A stretch of DNA of 64,000 bases from Eubacteriales bacterium (GCA_030539285.1 JAUNSH010000002.1:49231-113230); one strand, 5' to 3'; counted from the stretch's first letter, positions 41,221 through 49,729 are shown. Numbers and translations: made by a program. The notes: generated from the sequence alone by a model not told the origin.

Positions 41221-43143
41221 ATGGGGCAAAGAAGAATCAAATTTTACAGTGTTAATGACATGGGTACGGGGTGGCATCTGCAGAAAATGGAAGCATTCTT
41301 TCAGGATTGGGATATACTCACTGATAACCCCGATGTGAACACTATTTTGGAATTATTCAACATCAAAAAGTTTTTGGATGCGGGTGTTCGACTTGTGCAG
41401 TGGAGTGATCTTCAGCTGGAAGAATACAAAGAGAAAGGAAGAGGAATTCCACAAATCCTGGGGAAATTTTGTAGTGAACTATCAGATGCCAATCTGGTTG
41501 AGATGTGCAATATGGTAGATAGAACCTATGCTGATGATTTCTGGATGCTATTATGTGAAAACAAGGTTTACAAGCATATTGGTTCAGCGGCAATGAGAAG
41601 TGTGTTAGACAGCAATAACAACATTGTTTGGCATATTCTTCGACATCGTGAACTATCGGTTCAGTTCGGGCATGAAATCGCAGAGCATCTGGAGAGAAAT
41701 CCACATACGGCAGTGAAACTGATATCGAATTATCTGGCTGCAAACGATAAACAAGAGAATCGTTTATTTTTTCCCAATTTGTTCACACAGGAAATGCGGG
41801 AAAACGCATTGAATGACTTTGTTGAATCTGACCGCGAAAACATTAATTATCTACAATTGCTGGAGCAGTCTCAAAGTACAGACGGGCTTCAACTGCCAGA
41901 CAAACTTCGATATAGAGCGCGAAAGAAAAGGGAAACCCTGCAGGAAAAATTATTCGCAGGAAGCCCGGGTATGGAATTTGGCGCAGAAGTATCATTCAAG
42001 TCAATACCTGATGGCTCAACGGAAGAATCATTTGATAACGGTATTATCAAATGCGCGTATAGCAGGGAATGGGTCGAAGAAAATCGAGAAAACCCAACAT
42101 TGCTAAACAACTTCATCTACCTGTTTGGATTCGTCGATAAGCAGTATCGATCGACTTATGTTTCCCTGCAGTCTCAAATAGGGGCCCTTGAAAGGTACCT
42201 CGGAGTAAAAGGCAAAAAGGATTACATAGCCGGAATTGCTTTTCAGAGCAAGAGAATTCTGAGTTTACTTCAAATGGCTGCATACACTCAGGAACTGCAA
42301 CGCTTGGGGATCTGTTTGGAGCGTATTTTCAAATGGTTCTTTGAGGAGTATCTTATGGATGAATTCAATGCAAATGGATTCACCTACTCACCTCCATCCA
42401 AAGGGACAACCGTTGTAGAGAAATGTAAACTGCTGGCAAGCGCGATTGATGGAGTGCTAAAGCAATATCGATTATTCTGTGAAGATGGATATGTGAATCG
42501 AGAGCTGTTGGAAATGTCCTCCGGGCATATTGTATTTGATAGTCTAAAAGGATGCATTGAGAATAAGTACGCATATTCATTGTCTGATGACCTTCGTTCT
42601 GAGATGTTTTTGTTATTTTCAGACCAGTCGATGATGAGTTATACGAAAAGGACTGAGAGCACATATGAAACTGTACCACAATTGCTTTTGTCCGAGAATA
42701 TCCACCGTGATGATTATGAGGAATATCAGTTCCACGATTTGGACTGGCTTATGAAGCGCGGTTCAATTACTGTTTCCGATGATGGCTTTTTGACCATTAA
42801 TCGGGAGCGGGTCTATATTCTTAAAGACCTGTTTTGTAACGAAGTGATTTGCCCCAATTACTATGACCCATCACTTCGGAAACAAGTAGTTGCACTTGTC
42901 GGAACAGGCGATCTCTGCTACGGTAGCACACTTTTTTCAAAGCCAGAACAAAACTATCTGAATTATATCCTGAACAAGAAGGAATATAGTAATGGTTTGG
43001 ACTTGCGAAATAAGTATGCTCACGATACTTGTCCCCTGGATGAAAAGACTCAGCAATATGACTATTGGGAATTGCAGAAAATTATGGTTTTAATCATTCT
43101 AAAAATCAACGAAGGACTATGCTTGAAGACACTTCAACAATAG
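41221..43143 (+). CDS. Large unknown protein with C-terminal HEPN-like motif
   Basis: A 640-residue cytoplasmic protein, AT-rich compared with its neighbours and last in the cargo. No domain is recognised with certainty. Near the C-terminus GLDLRNKYAHDTCP contains Arg596-Asn-x3-His601, the R-x4-H arrangement of HEPN ribonucleases and of the DUF4209-like C-terminal domains, followed by a helix (YWELQKIMVLIILKINEGL) of the right kind. The ATG is well placed after GAAGGAGG. A strong terminator follows at 43179. Its position at the end of a defence cargo supports an abortive-infection effector role, which remains inference. Confidence 0.72.
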   Translation: MGQRRIKFYSVNDMGTGWHLQKMEAFFQDWDILTDNPDVNTILELFNIKKFLDAGVRLVQWSDLQLEEYKEKGRGIPQILGKFCSELSDANLVEMCNMVDRTYADDFWMLLCENKVYKHIGSAAMRSVLDSNNNIVWHILRHRELSVQFGHEIAEHLERNPHTAVKLISNYLAANDKQENRLFFPNLFTQEMRENALNDFVESDRENINYLQLLEQSQSTDGLQLPDKLRYRARKKRETLQEKLFAGSPGMEFGAEVSFKSIPDGSTEESFDNGIIKCAYSREWVEENRENPTLLNNFIYLFGFVDKQYRSTYVSLQSQIGALERYLGVKGKKDYIAGIAFQSKRILSLLQMAAYTQELQRLGICLERIFKWFFEEYLMDEFNANGFTYSPPSKGTTVVEKCKLLASAIDGVLKQYRLFCEDGYVNRELLEMSSGHIVFDSLKGCIENKYAYSLSDDLRSEMFLLFSDQSMMSYTKRTESTYETVPQLLLSENIHRDDYEEYQFHDLDWLMKRGSITVSDDGFLTINRERVYILKDLFCNEVICPNYYDPSLRKQVVALVGTGDLCYGSTLFSKPEQNYLNYILNKKEYSNGLDLRNKYAHDTCPLDEKTQQYDYWELQKIMVLIILKINEGLCLKTLQQ

Positions 43144-43178
43144 TGCCAACCAATGGAGCAGCAGAGTCGACAGGAACA

Positions 43179-43209
43179 AAGGGTGTCGCGTTTCGCGACA
43201 CCCTTCTTA
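43179..43209 (+). terminator. Terminator at the end of the cargo
   Basis: A 12-bp stem AAGGGTGTCGCG / CGCGACACCCTT with a TTT loop, followed by CTTAAAATATTT. It lies 35 bases after the stop of the HEPN-like gene and before attR. Confidence 0.75.
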
Positions 43210-43255
43210 AAATATTTGGCTTTCTTCGGGATACACTGTAAGTTCCTTAGTTTAT

Positions 43256-43429
43256 CTATGAAAAAGTTCTGCTTTCCAGGCTTCCAATCGCGCAGGCAAA
43301 CCGCTCCCTTTCTGTCAATGTTGTTAACAGCGGGTCACCCTCACGGATCCTAAGGGTCCTTCGAATTTCCTTTGGAATGACGATTCTGCCAAGGTCGTCC
43401 ACCCGGCGAACGATGCCTGTTGCTTTCAT
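43256..43429 (-). pseudogene. spoVT: spoVT 5' part (AbrB-like DNA-binding domain), truncated by insertion
   Basis: The frame starts at ATG 43429 after AAGGAGAGG and encodes MKATGIVRRVDDLGRIVIPK and on to REGDPL, which is SpoVT residues 1-34. It then runs into 23 element-encoded residues (LTTLTERERF...) and stops at 43256. The 57-residue product lacks the last strand of the swapped-hairpin AbrB fold and the whole GAF-like domain, so it is probably non-functional. Excision at the shared core would restore codons 35-180 from 15422-15862. Confidence 0.94.
43312..43336. other. attR: right junction of the spoVT element
   Basis: The arm CTGTCAATGTTGTTAAC (43312-43328) runs into the core CAGCGGGTC (43328-43336, sharing one base), then spoVT sequence ACCCTCACGGATCC. 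The arm is the perfect reverse complement of the one at attL. Confidence 0.9.
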
Positions 43430-43748
43430 ATATATTCCTCTCCTTGTGGCCAAATTCCCAGTGGTATTGTTTGCAGGAAATGCCGGTTTATGCGACTGAT
43501 CGTGGGAGTCTGACAAACACGACTGGCTGCTTGGGCTGCCGGCTGGCAGACATTCGGCCTTGGAAAGGGAAATGAATCGGCTTTCAATAAAATGGTTGAA
43601 AACCGTTTTATAAGACCGCTGTTAGGCGGTCAGCGGCTCATACATTTCCCGCCGCTGTCGGCGGCCTGTAATGACACAACCATTTTTTGAGAAATAGTAT
43701 GAAAACGGTATGCGTAACCTAACCACGACTTGCATTAGACTCTCTGTT
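43430..43748. other. Intergenic region between spoVT and the IS66 remnant
   Basis: About 320 bases with no gene. It must contain the spoVT promoter on the minus strand, but I could not place a convincing sigma-G pair of boxes. A small stem GACCGC/GCGGTC lies near 43613-43630. Confidence 0.5.
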
Positions 43749-44828
43749 ATGAAACAATACTCCCGTATAACGACAAGCAACCCGGAAACAGTTACCGTTT
43801 CCCGGGCGGAATATGAAGCACAGCGCGAACGCATCGCCCAATTGGATCAGAAGGTCTCTGTTCTCATGGAGGCGCTGCGTCTTGCCCGGCATAAGCGGTT
43901 CAGCGCGTCCTCCGAGAAAACCGACGAGTCCGTTATGGAGCAGCTGAGCTTCCTGTTCAACGAGGCCGAGGTTTATGCGGACAAGCAAAAAGAAGCGCCC
44001 GTCCCTCCTGCGGCAGATGCCAGTAAGAAGCACAAGAAACGGGAATACACGCTGGACACCATCCCGGAAGGTACCCCTACCGAGGTGGTGGAGCACCGTC
44101 TGGAGGGCGAAGCCCTGGTATGCCCGGAGTGCGGCAGTACCATGACGGAAATCGGTAAAGAGGTCGTCAACAAGCTGAAGATCAAGCCCGCCGAGGTCAT
44201 CGTCGAGCAGCATATCTACTACACCTACGCCTGCCGGAAGTGTAATGAAACCGGCATCGAGACACCTGTTGTGAAAGCGCCCAGGGAGAAGAGCATCATT
44301 CCCGGCAGCTTTGCCACGCCGGAAGCCATTGCCCATATCATGACGCAGAAGTTTGTCATGGGTTCTCCACTGTACCGTCAGGAGCAGGAGCTCAACCGGC
44401 AGGGCATCCAACTGAGCCGGCAGACCATGTCCAACTGGATTCTGAGAGCCACGGAGGATTATCTACAGCCAGTCTACCGGCGGCTGCATGAGGAACTGCT
44501 CAAACGGGAAGTCCTCCATGCGGATGAGACGACCCTGCAGGTGCTCCATGAGCCGGGAAAGGCGCCGCAGAGCGATAGCTTCATGTGGCTGTACCGAACC
44601 AGCGGGGATACGGACAAGCCCATTGTGCTGTACGAATACCAGCCGGGGCGGGGTGCGGCACATCCGGAAGCATTCCTCAAGGGATTCCACGGCTATCTCT
44701 ACACCGACGGCTTGCAAAGCCGTCTCCAACTACCCGCGGCACAAAGAAGAAATAGACCACCTTCCTCCAAAATACTGGGAGATTTTGTCCAGATATCCAT
44801 ATATCAAAGGCACATATTCCGTGGATGA
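43749..44828 (+). pseudogene. IS66-family transposase, 3' truncated
   Basis: From ATG 43749 the product follows IS66 TnpC: a helical N-terminus (ALRLARHKRFSASSEKTDES), a zinc finger (LVCPECGSTM with YACRKCNETG), then the transposase core with FVMGSPLYRQEQELNRQGIQ and the first catalytic Asp in LHADETTLQV, up to GFHGYLYTDG. Homology stops there, near 44712; the frame continues as unrelated residues to 44828. The second catalytic Asp (in YTDG) is present but the rest of the DDE domain is absent, so it is inactive. No tnpA/tnpB partners are visible. Confidence 0.85.
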
Positions 44829-45060
44829 GGAGGATTTCTTTGAAAACCTCATTCTGTACGGCCTGGAGGCAGACAATTCCAAAACCAGAAACTTCCACAA
44901 TATTGCTCTGCAAATTGTGGAAACCCAGCTGCGCAAGCAGCGCAGGGAAACCGAAAAACTCTATAACCCTTATCGAAATTTATGTCTGGATAAGTGTTAC
45001 GGAGACAGCAAAACGCCTCTTGGTGAATGGATGAATTTCTTTCCAGACGAGGAAGATTAG
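44722..45060 (+). pseudogene. 3' fragment of an unrecognised gene joined to the IS66 remnant
   Basis: A frame different from that of the transposase is open across the junction and reads a charged, sensible-looking protein tail (HKEEIDHLPPKYWEILSRYP, later ETEKLYNPYRNLCLDKCYG, ending WMNFFPDEED). It has no start codon or ribosome binding site of its own at the junction. It looks like the end of a gene whose 5' part was lost or displaced. A terminator follows at once. I do not recognise the family. Confidence 0.45.
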
Positions 45061-45064
45061 CAGG

Positions 45065-45100
45065 CCGGCAGACCCCATCGGGGTCTGCCGGTAGCCTTTT
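45065..45100 (+). terminator. Terminator after the 44.7-45.1 kb fragment
   Basis: CCGGCAGACCCC pairs with GGGGTCTGCCGG (12 bp, 3-base loop), followed by TAGCCTTTT. Fourteen bases further on, GACGCTTAC at 45114-45122 resembles the terminal repeat of IS66-type elements, and another stem GCCCCCGGTT/AACCGGGGGC lies at 45151-45178. Confidence 0.75.
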
Positions 45101-45212
45101 ATGAAGGTCATTTGACGCTTACCTTACGATTGTATCGTCGAATGTGCAAAGCCCCCGGTTTCAATCAGAACCGGGGGCCTGCACTCAATACGTAATATCT
45201 TTGATATAAAAC

Positions 45213-45256
45213 AAAAATCCGAACCCGTTCCCGATTGGGAAGAAGTTCGGATTTTT
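45213..45256 (-). terminator. Terminator of tRNA-Val
   Basis: AAAAATCCGAAC (45213-45224) pairs with GTTCGGATTTTT (45245-45256). Read on the minus strand the stem is followed by a T tract and lies just after the tRNA. Confidence 0.75.
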
Positions 45257-45262
45257 CCTGTA

Positions 45263-45339
45263 TGGTGGACGATATAGGACTCGAACCTATGACCTTCCGC
45301 ACGTCAAGCGGATGCTCTAGCCAGCTGAGCTAATCGTCC
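45263..45339 (-). tRNA. tRNA-Val (anticodon GAC)
   Basis: On the minus strand the sequence folds as a full cloverleaf: acceptor GGACGAT/ATCGTCC, D arm GCTC/GAGC, anticodon arm TCCGC-TTGACGT-GCGGA, variable loop AGGTC, T arm ATAGG-TTCGAGT-CCTAT, discriminator A and an encoded CCA (45263-45265). The anticodon GAC reads GUC and GUU valine codons. Confidence 0.95.
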
Positions 45340-45403
45340 ATAGGCACCTCTTTTGCAGTGCCTGATTAGTATACATGAGTCGAACGCTTTTGTCAAGCGT
45401 TTT

Positions 45404-45988
45404 TTAACGTTTCTGGCAAAACAGGCCGTGACGGTTGCAGTACCAGTACAGCATCCCCCGGCCCCGCAGCTGCATCCGGGTCTGGGCATCCCCCTCAGGG
45501 TAGAATTTCACCAGCTGGATCCGGTCGGTGGTCACGTAGGCCGCGAAGGAAATATAGTGCTCCTTGGTCATGGGGTGGGAGATGGTGAGATAGTGCTCGT
45601 CCTCTACTGTCTCTATGGTCAGTGTGTGGGCTTCGTCCGGTTCCTCGGCTTCCAGCGCCGGCAGCGTCACGCCGCAGCAGCTGACCATGGCATCCCCAAA
45701 GCTCCACAGCACATTGCCGCAGACCGGGCAGACGTAGAACTTGGCCCGAAGCAGATTGCTGGAACGGTTTCGGTTGGTGATCTGCTCCCCGTTCATCAGC
45801 TCGATGACGGAGACCCCCAGGGCCTGACTCAGGGGTTGGAGAAGGGAAATATCCGGCAGCCCCTTGGCGGTCTCCCACTTGGAGACGGTTTTGCTGCTGA
45901 CGCCGATCTTCTCCCCCAGCTCCGCCTGGGTCATGTGCTTTGCTTCCCTCAGGTTTTTGATGGTATTTCCTGTGACGTAAGTGTTCAT
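45404..45988 (-). CDS. XRE-family regulator with zinc-ribbon C-terminal domain
   Basis: A 194-residue protein. Residues 9-65 are a Cro/C1-type helix-turn-helix (IKNLREAKHMTQAELGEKIG, VSSKTVSKWETAKGLPD). The C-terminal part has a FYVCPVCGNVLWSFGDAMVS segment with two Cys, followed by SCCGVTLPALEAEE, which resembles a desulfoferrodoxin-like or zinc-ribbon domain, then a beta-rich end. The ATG at 45988 follows AAAGGAAGTG; the longer frame runs through an intergenic repeat. It is probably a metal- or redox-responsive repressor of nearby genes. Confidence 0.83.
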   Translation of the reverse strand: MNTYVTGNTIKNLREAKHMTQAELGEKIGVSSKTVSKWETAKGLPDISLLQPLSQALGVSVIELMNGEQITNRNRSSNLLRAKFYVCPVCGNVLWSFGDAMVSCCGVTLPALEAEEPDEAHTLTIETVEDEHYLTISHPMTKEHYISFAAYVTTDRIQLVKFYPEGDAQTRMQLRGRGMLYWYCNRHGLFCQKR

Positions 45989-46119
45989 TGCGGTCACTTC
46001 CTTTCTGGGGACAGCATACCATGGAAAGAGAAATCCGGCAACCTGCGCATCGTAGACAGGCTGCCGGGTCAGGATTCTGCTGCTATAAGGTAGGGCAGGG
46101 GCTTGCTCCCGCCCAAATA

Positions 46120-46138
46120 CCTTCCCCAAAGGGGAAGG
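46120..46138. repeat. CCTTCCCC/GGGGAAGG palindrome
   Basis: CCTTCCCC-AAA-GGGGAAGG between capA and the XRE gene. It is the end motif of a repeat family also seen at 48938, 53321 and 57934. The preceding GTAGGGCAGGGGC is an incomplete copy of the GTAGGG family. Confidence 0.75.
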
Positions 46139-46145
46139 CGGGGAT

Positions 46146-47642
46146 TTACGCCGCCTCGGGGAGGGTAGTCTCCTCCGTCTCAATCACCGTTTCGGCGACA
46201 GTTTCCTCAGTGCTTTCCGTTTCCAGCCACTCGGGATGGTTGGGAAGATCCAGATAATACTGCTCCCGGTCGGCCTTGGCCTGGGCCAGGTCGTCCTGAC
46301 ATATCTTCAGGCCCTCGCCGATGATCTTCATGGTGCGCTCATAGGACTGAGCCGCCAGCTTCACCTGATCGGCGGTCATGCCCAGCTCGCTCCATGTATC
46401 TTCCGTTTCCTTGTCCAGAGGCACGATGTTGTATTCCTTCACGCCGGTATTGGACTGCATATTCACCCAGGTGGGCAGGGCGTCCACACCCGCCACATAC
46501 ACCTTACCGTCGGAATACTTCTCAAAGGTCACGGTAAACAGCAGGCCGTCCTCTCCGTGGGCGCCGGGGCACGCGCTGACATAGCCGTTGCGCTGGTTGG
46601 ACACGGCGTTGCCCAGAGAGTAGATACAGTAGGTCTTGTGGCCGGGATCCTCCGTGCTTTCCAGCACCGCCATGGGCTGCACCACGTGGGGATGTCCGCC
46701 CACAATGACATCAAAGCCCATGTCGCAGAGCTTCTGGGCCATTTTCTGCTGGGCGGCGTTTTCTGTCAGCTGGTACTCCTCGCCCCAGTGCAAGAGGATC
46801 ATGGTGGCCTCTGCGCCGTCGGCCTTCATGCCTTCCAGAATGGGGCCAAGCTCAGAATACAGCTTGTCGGGGTTATTCTTGGTGAAGTAGTTCATCTGGC
46901 CCTCGTCCTTCACCGGGGTCAGGCCGTTGAGGGAGAAGGTGCTGCCGTTGCCGCTGAAGGCCCAGGTGTAGCAGACCATGCCGATCTTGATGCCGTTCAC
47001 ATCCACCACAGTGTACCGCTTCTCCCCGCTGTTCTGGGAGCCGAGGGCCGTCAGACCGGCGTTCCGCACGACTTCCAGGGTCCGGGCGATACCGTCGTTC
47101 ATGGTGTCGCCGGCGTGGTTGTTGGCGGTGAGGAGCATATCAAAGCCCGCATCAACCACAGCATCGATCAGGGGATCAGGGCAGTTGAAGGCGGGGTTGC
47201 CCTGATAGACGTAGTTATCACCGCCGAAAGTGGTCTCCAGATTGGCAATGGCGTAGTCAAGCTCCGACACAGCATCCTTGATATAGCGGAAAATGGAGGA
47301 GAAATCGTAGCTGCCGTCACTGTTGCGGCAGGTGCGGAACACCGGCTCATGCATCAGCAGATCACCCACGGCGCCGATGGTAGCGGTGGCGATGACCTGC
47401 TCCACCTCCGGTGTTTCCGTGGTGGGCGGGACTGTTTCCTCCGTTTCCGTCTGCTGGGGCTGGGTTTCGGTGGTCTGGGGAAGCTGCATGGCGCTGCCCT
47501 GTGTGGGCGTAACCTCCGCCTCCTTGTTCACAAGGTCAACGCTCAGATAGATCAGAAACCCGGTGGCGGCGATCATCAGCACGATCAGCACCGTCAGCAC
47601 CACGATAACGGCGGTGTTGCCGCGTTTGGGATTTTTGGACAT
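46146..47642 (-). CDS. CapA-family (PGA_cap) metallophosphatase-like protein
   Basis: A 498-residue protein with a short cytoplasmic start, one membrane anchor (VIVVLTVLIVLMIAATGFLI), a Thr/Glu/Gln-rich linker to about residue 80, and a CapA domain: TIGAVGDLLMHEP, DYAIANLETTFGG, LTANNHAGD and MILLHWGEEY with VGGHPHVVQPM. CapA/PgsA proteins act at the outer face of the membrane in polyglutamate or other envelope polymer metabolism. Its start lies 12 bases after the alr stop, so it is co-transcribed with alanine racemase, which fits an envelope role. Confidence 0.9.
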   Translation of the reverse strand: MSKNPKRGNTAVIVVLTVLIVLMIAATGFLIYLSVDLVNKEAEVTPTQGSAMQLPQTTETQPQQTETEETVPPTTETPEVEQVIATATIGAVGDLLMHEPVFRTCRNSDGSYDFSSIFRYIKDAVSELDYAIANLETTFGGDNYVYQGNPAFNCPDPLIDAVVDAGFDMLLTANNHAGDTMNDGIARTLEVVRNAGLTALGSQNSGEKRYTVVDVNGIKIGMVCYTWAFSGNGSTFSLNGLTPVKDEGQMNYFTKNNPDKLYSELGPILEGMKADGAEATMILLHWGEEYQLTENAAQQKMAQKLCDMGFDVIVGGHPHVVQPMAVLESTEDPGHKTYCIYSLGNAVSNQRNGYVSACPGAHGEDGLLFTVTFEKYSDGKVYVAGVDALPTWVNMQSNTGVKEYNIVPLDKETEDTWSELGMTADQVKLAAQSYERTMKIIGEGLKICQDDLAQAKADREQYYLDLPNHPEWLETESTEETVAETVIETEETTLPEAA

Positions 47643-47654
47643 TTCATCTCCTCC

Positions 47655-48824
47655 TTACAGGAATGCGTCCAGCAGATAGTGGACGGAACGAATGGTTTTT
47701 CCGCCCCGGACGTACAGCCGGGGCACCCGGCGGCTGATGCCGCAGACAAATTCATAGTTAAAGCTGTCCGCCCGGGCGGAGATCTCCTCCATGGTGATGG
47801 TTTCTTCCCCATCGGTGCCCACCAGCGTGACCCGGTCTCCGACCTTCACGCCGGGGATGGCGGTCACATCCACCATCATCTGATCCATGCAGATCCTGCC
47901 CAGGATCGGGGCCTTTTGTCCCCGGATCAGCACATAAAACTTTCCGGAAAGGTTCCGGCGGTAGCCGTCGGCGTAGCCCACGGGGATAGTCGCCACCACG
48001 GTGTCGGCTTTTGTCACATAGGTGCCGCCGTAGCTGATCTCCCGCCCGGCGGGGAGGGTCTTCACATGGGTCACCCGGCTGAGCCATTGCAGGGCCGGGC
48101 GCAAGGGCAGCAGGCTGGGGTCCACCTCGTCGCTGGGATACATGCCATAGGTGATGATGCCGGAGCGCACCATCTCATAGGGGGTAGCGAAGTTCATCAG
48201 GCCCGCGGAGTTATTCAGGTGACGAATGGGGATTTCCACTCCTCTTTGCCGAAGCATATTGTCAAATTCCGCGAACCGCTGGGCCTGTGCTTTCGCCCTG
48301 CTTAAATCGGCGCAGTCGGCGGTGGCGAAGTGGCTGAACAGGCCCTCGGCCACCAGCCCCGGAAGGCCCGCGATGCGGGCGCAGAGATCCGCGTCTTCCT
48401 CCGTGACCTGAAAGCCGATACGGCTCATGCCGGTGTCCACGGCGAAGTGGAACCGGGCGGGCAGATTCAAAAGTCTCGCGGCCCGGCTCAGGGCCTTGGC
48501 GTCCTCCATGCGATAGATGGTGGGGCGGATACCCTCCCGGATGGCGGTGGGGAAAGCGTCCGCCGGGGTGTGGCCCAGGATCAGAATGGGAGTGGTCAGT
48601 CCCGCCTGCCGCAGCTCCATGGCCTCCAAAATCGAGCTGACGCAGAAAAAGGCGCATTTGTCCCGCAAAAGCCGGGCAACCTGTACCGCGCCGTGGCCGT
48701 AGGCGTCGGCCTTCACCACCGCCATGACGGGCACCCCCGCCTTTTTGCGGATGGCATCGAAATTATCCGAAATAGCGTCCAGATCGATTTTTACTCTCGT
48801 GCTGTCAAAATCCACAGAAATCAA
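47655..48824 (-). CDS. alr: Alanine racemase
   Basis: A PLP-dependent racemase of about 389 residues making D-alanine for peptidoglycan. The cofactor Lys is in VVKADAYGHG (Lys38); the substrate-side SRIGF and the catalytic Tyr in SYGGTYVTK are visible, as is the C-terminal LGRICMDQMMVDVT. The start is not certain: the frame begins with TTG at 48824 and a GTG three codons later (48815) is equally plausible. Upstream gene of the capA pair. Confidence 0.94.
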   Translation of the reverse strand: MISVDFDSTRVKIDLDAISDNFDAIRKKAGVPVMAVVKADAYGHGAVQVARLLRDKCAFFCVSSILEAMELRQAGLTTPILILGHTPADAFPTAIREGIRPTIYRMEDAKALSRAARLLNLPARFHFAVDTGMSRIGFQVTEEDADLCARIAGLPGLVAEGLFSHFATADCADLSRAKAQAQRFAEFDNMLRQRGVEIPIRHLNNSAGLMNFATPYEMVRSGIITYGMYPSDEVDPSLLPLRPALQWLSRVTHVKTLPAGREISYGGTYVTKADTVVATIPVGYADGYRRNLSGKFYVLIRGQKAPILGRICMDQMMVDVTAIPGVKVGDRVTLVGTDGEETITMEEISARADSFNYEFVCGISRRVPRLYVRGGKTIRSVHYLLDAFL

Positions 48825-48937
48825 CTCTCTTTTTCGGGATTATGACCATTCTATCATAGAAGGTAACAAAAGTAAACAAGGAAAGCTTTAAGGTTTCCTT
48901 GCGATTTTCAGCAAACAGTGGTAGAATAGGAAAAATG

Positions 48938-49090
48938 GCTTCCCCTTCGGGGAAGCTGGCAAAAATCTTTGATTTTTGACTGATGAGGGGCGGCAATGCC
49001 GGCGATTAAGATGGGCTTTCGGCGAATTGGAAGCCGGAGATCCCCTCATCCGACTCGCCTTTGGCGAGCCACCTTCCCCCAGGGGAAGGC
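48938..49090. repeat. Composite intergenic repeat with CTTCCCC ends
   Basis: About 150 bases between alr and the DUF3786 gene, bounded by GCTTCCCCTTCGGGGAAGC on the left and CCTTCCCCCAGGGGAAGG on the right. The interior contains AAAAATCTTTGATTTTTGAC, which recurs (inverted) in the copy at 53321-53541. It is noncoding. Confidence 0.8.
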
Positions 49091-49111
49091 ATGAGTGGAA
49101 GCGGTGATTTT

Positions 49112-49729
49112 ATGGCACGAACCAACAATTATCTCTTACAGGCAGCTCAGGCCAAGCGGTATTTTCTGACCTACGATCAGGCTGCCCTGATCCGCAAGCT
49201 GAAGCTTGCGTTTGACGATGATTACCTGTATCCCATGCTGTTCGCCCGGAAATACCGGCTTTCCCGGAAAACCGGCGATCTGGAACGGGAGGAAAGGGGC
49301 GCTTGGCAGGATGCCAACACCCACGAGGAGGTCATGACCCTGCTGGACCTGATCTGCGACAGCAAGGAAGGACGGTTTGTCAGCGGAAGATGGAAGAATA
49401 TGGCGGATTTCGGCCACGCTTTCCATCAGAATCTGCTGGAAGAACGGGACCCTTACGCGGAATTGTTCCAGTCCCAGCCCGAAGACTTCCGCAAAGCCTG
49501 CGAGGCACTGGGCGGAGAACCTCTGCCCACAGGAGACATCGCCTATTCCATCGAAGTGTTTGATGGTCTGCCGCTGGCGGTGCAGCTGTGGCTGGGGGAC
49601 GAGGAATTCCCGGCCCGTCTGCGGTATCTCTGGGATGAAAACGCCCTGCAATATTTGAAGTATGAGACGATGTATTATGCCCGGGGGCTGCTGCTTGAGC
49701 GGCTGAAAACGGAAATGGAGGCTTATTGA
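49112..49729 (+). CDS. DUF3786 family protein
   Basis: A 205-residue protein with the DUF3786 features: a predicted N-terminal helical half, then FRKACEALGGEPLPTGDIAY, FDGLPLAVQLWLGDEEFPAR and LYL-like end helices. The conserved WxGDEEFP is the strongest landmark. Function unknown; members are frequent in anaerobes. The ATG at 49112 begins the recognisable protein; ATG 49091 in frame is an alternative. Its TGA overlaps the next start (TGATG). Confidence 0.8.
   Translation: MARTNNYLLQAAQAKRYFLTYDQAALIRKLKLAFDDDYLYPMLFARKYRLSRKTGDLEREERGAWQDANTHEEVMTLLDLICDSKEGRFVSGRWKNMADFGHAFHQNLLEERDPYAELFQSQPEDFRKACEALGGEPLPTGDIAYSIEVFDGLPLAVQLWLGDEEFPARLRYLWDENALQYLKYETMYYARGLLLERLKTEMEAY

Larger units (their letters stand above)
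15863..43336. mobile_element. 27.5-kb serine-recombinase element inserted in spoVT, carrying a defence island
   Basis: The element is delimited by a 9-bp direct repeat CAGCGGGTC at 15863-15871 and 43328-43336; the distance between copies is 27,465 bases. Outside lie the two halves of spoVT, which rejoin in frame when one core copy is removed. Inside, the arms are inverted copies of a 17-base sequence. The left end carries minus-strand mobility genes (large serine recombinase, a small protein, a winged-helix protein, TnpV), a set reminiscent of Tn4451/TnpX elements. The rest is plus-strand defence cargo: type I R-M, AbiE, an MZA-like operon with Dcm and Vsr, and a HEPN-like protein. No relaxase or conjugation gene is visible. 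Confidence 0.93.

Noticed and set aside
43256-43516. A stand-alone AbrB-like transcription regulator
   Set aside because: The first 34 residues are SpoVT and the following residues are element sequence across attR; the missing rest of SpoVT lies at 15422-15862. The start upstream of 43429 is also unsupported.
43430-43560. A sigma-G promoter for spoVT
   Set aside because: On the minus strand GCATAA and CAATACC occur at a possible spacing, but the match to the consensus is too weak to report.
45263-45339. tRNA-Val as the attachment site of the 27.5-kb element
   Set aside because: The element ends are defined precisely at spoVT; no tRNA fragment is repeated at 15.8 kb.
46236-48305. A 689-residue plus-strand open frame
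   Set aside because: It runs antisense to capA and alr; its His/Gly/Val-rich composition is typical of the shadow of GC-rich coding sequence.
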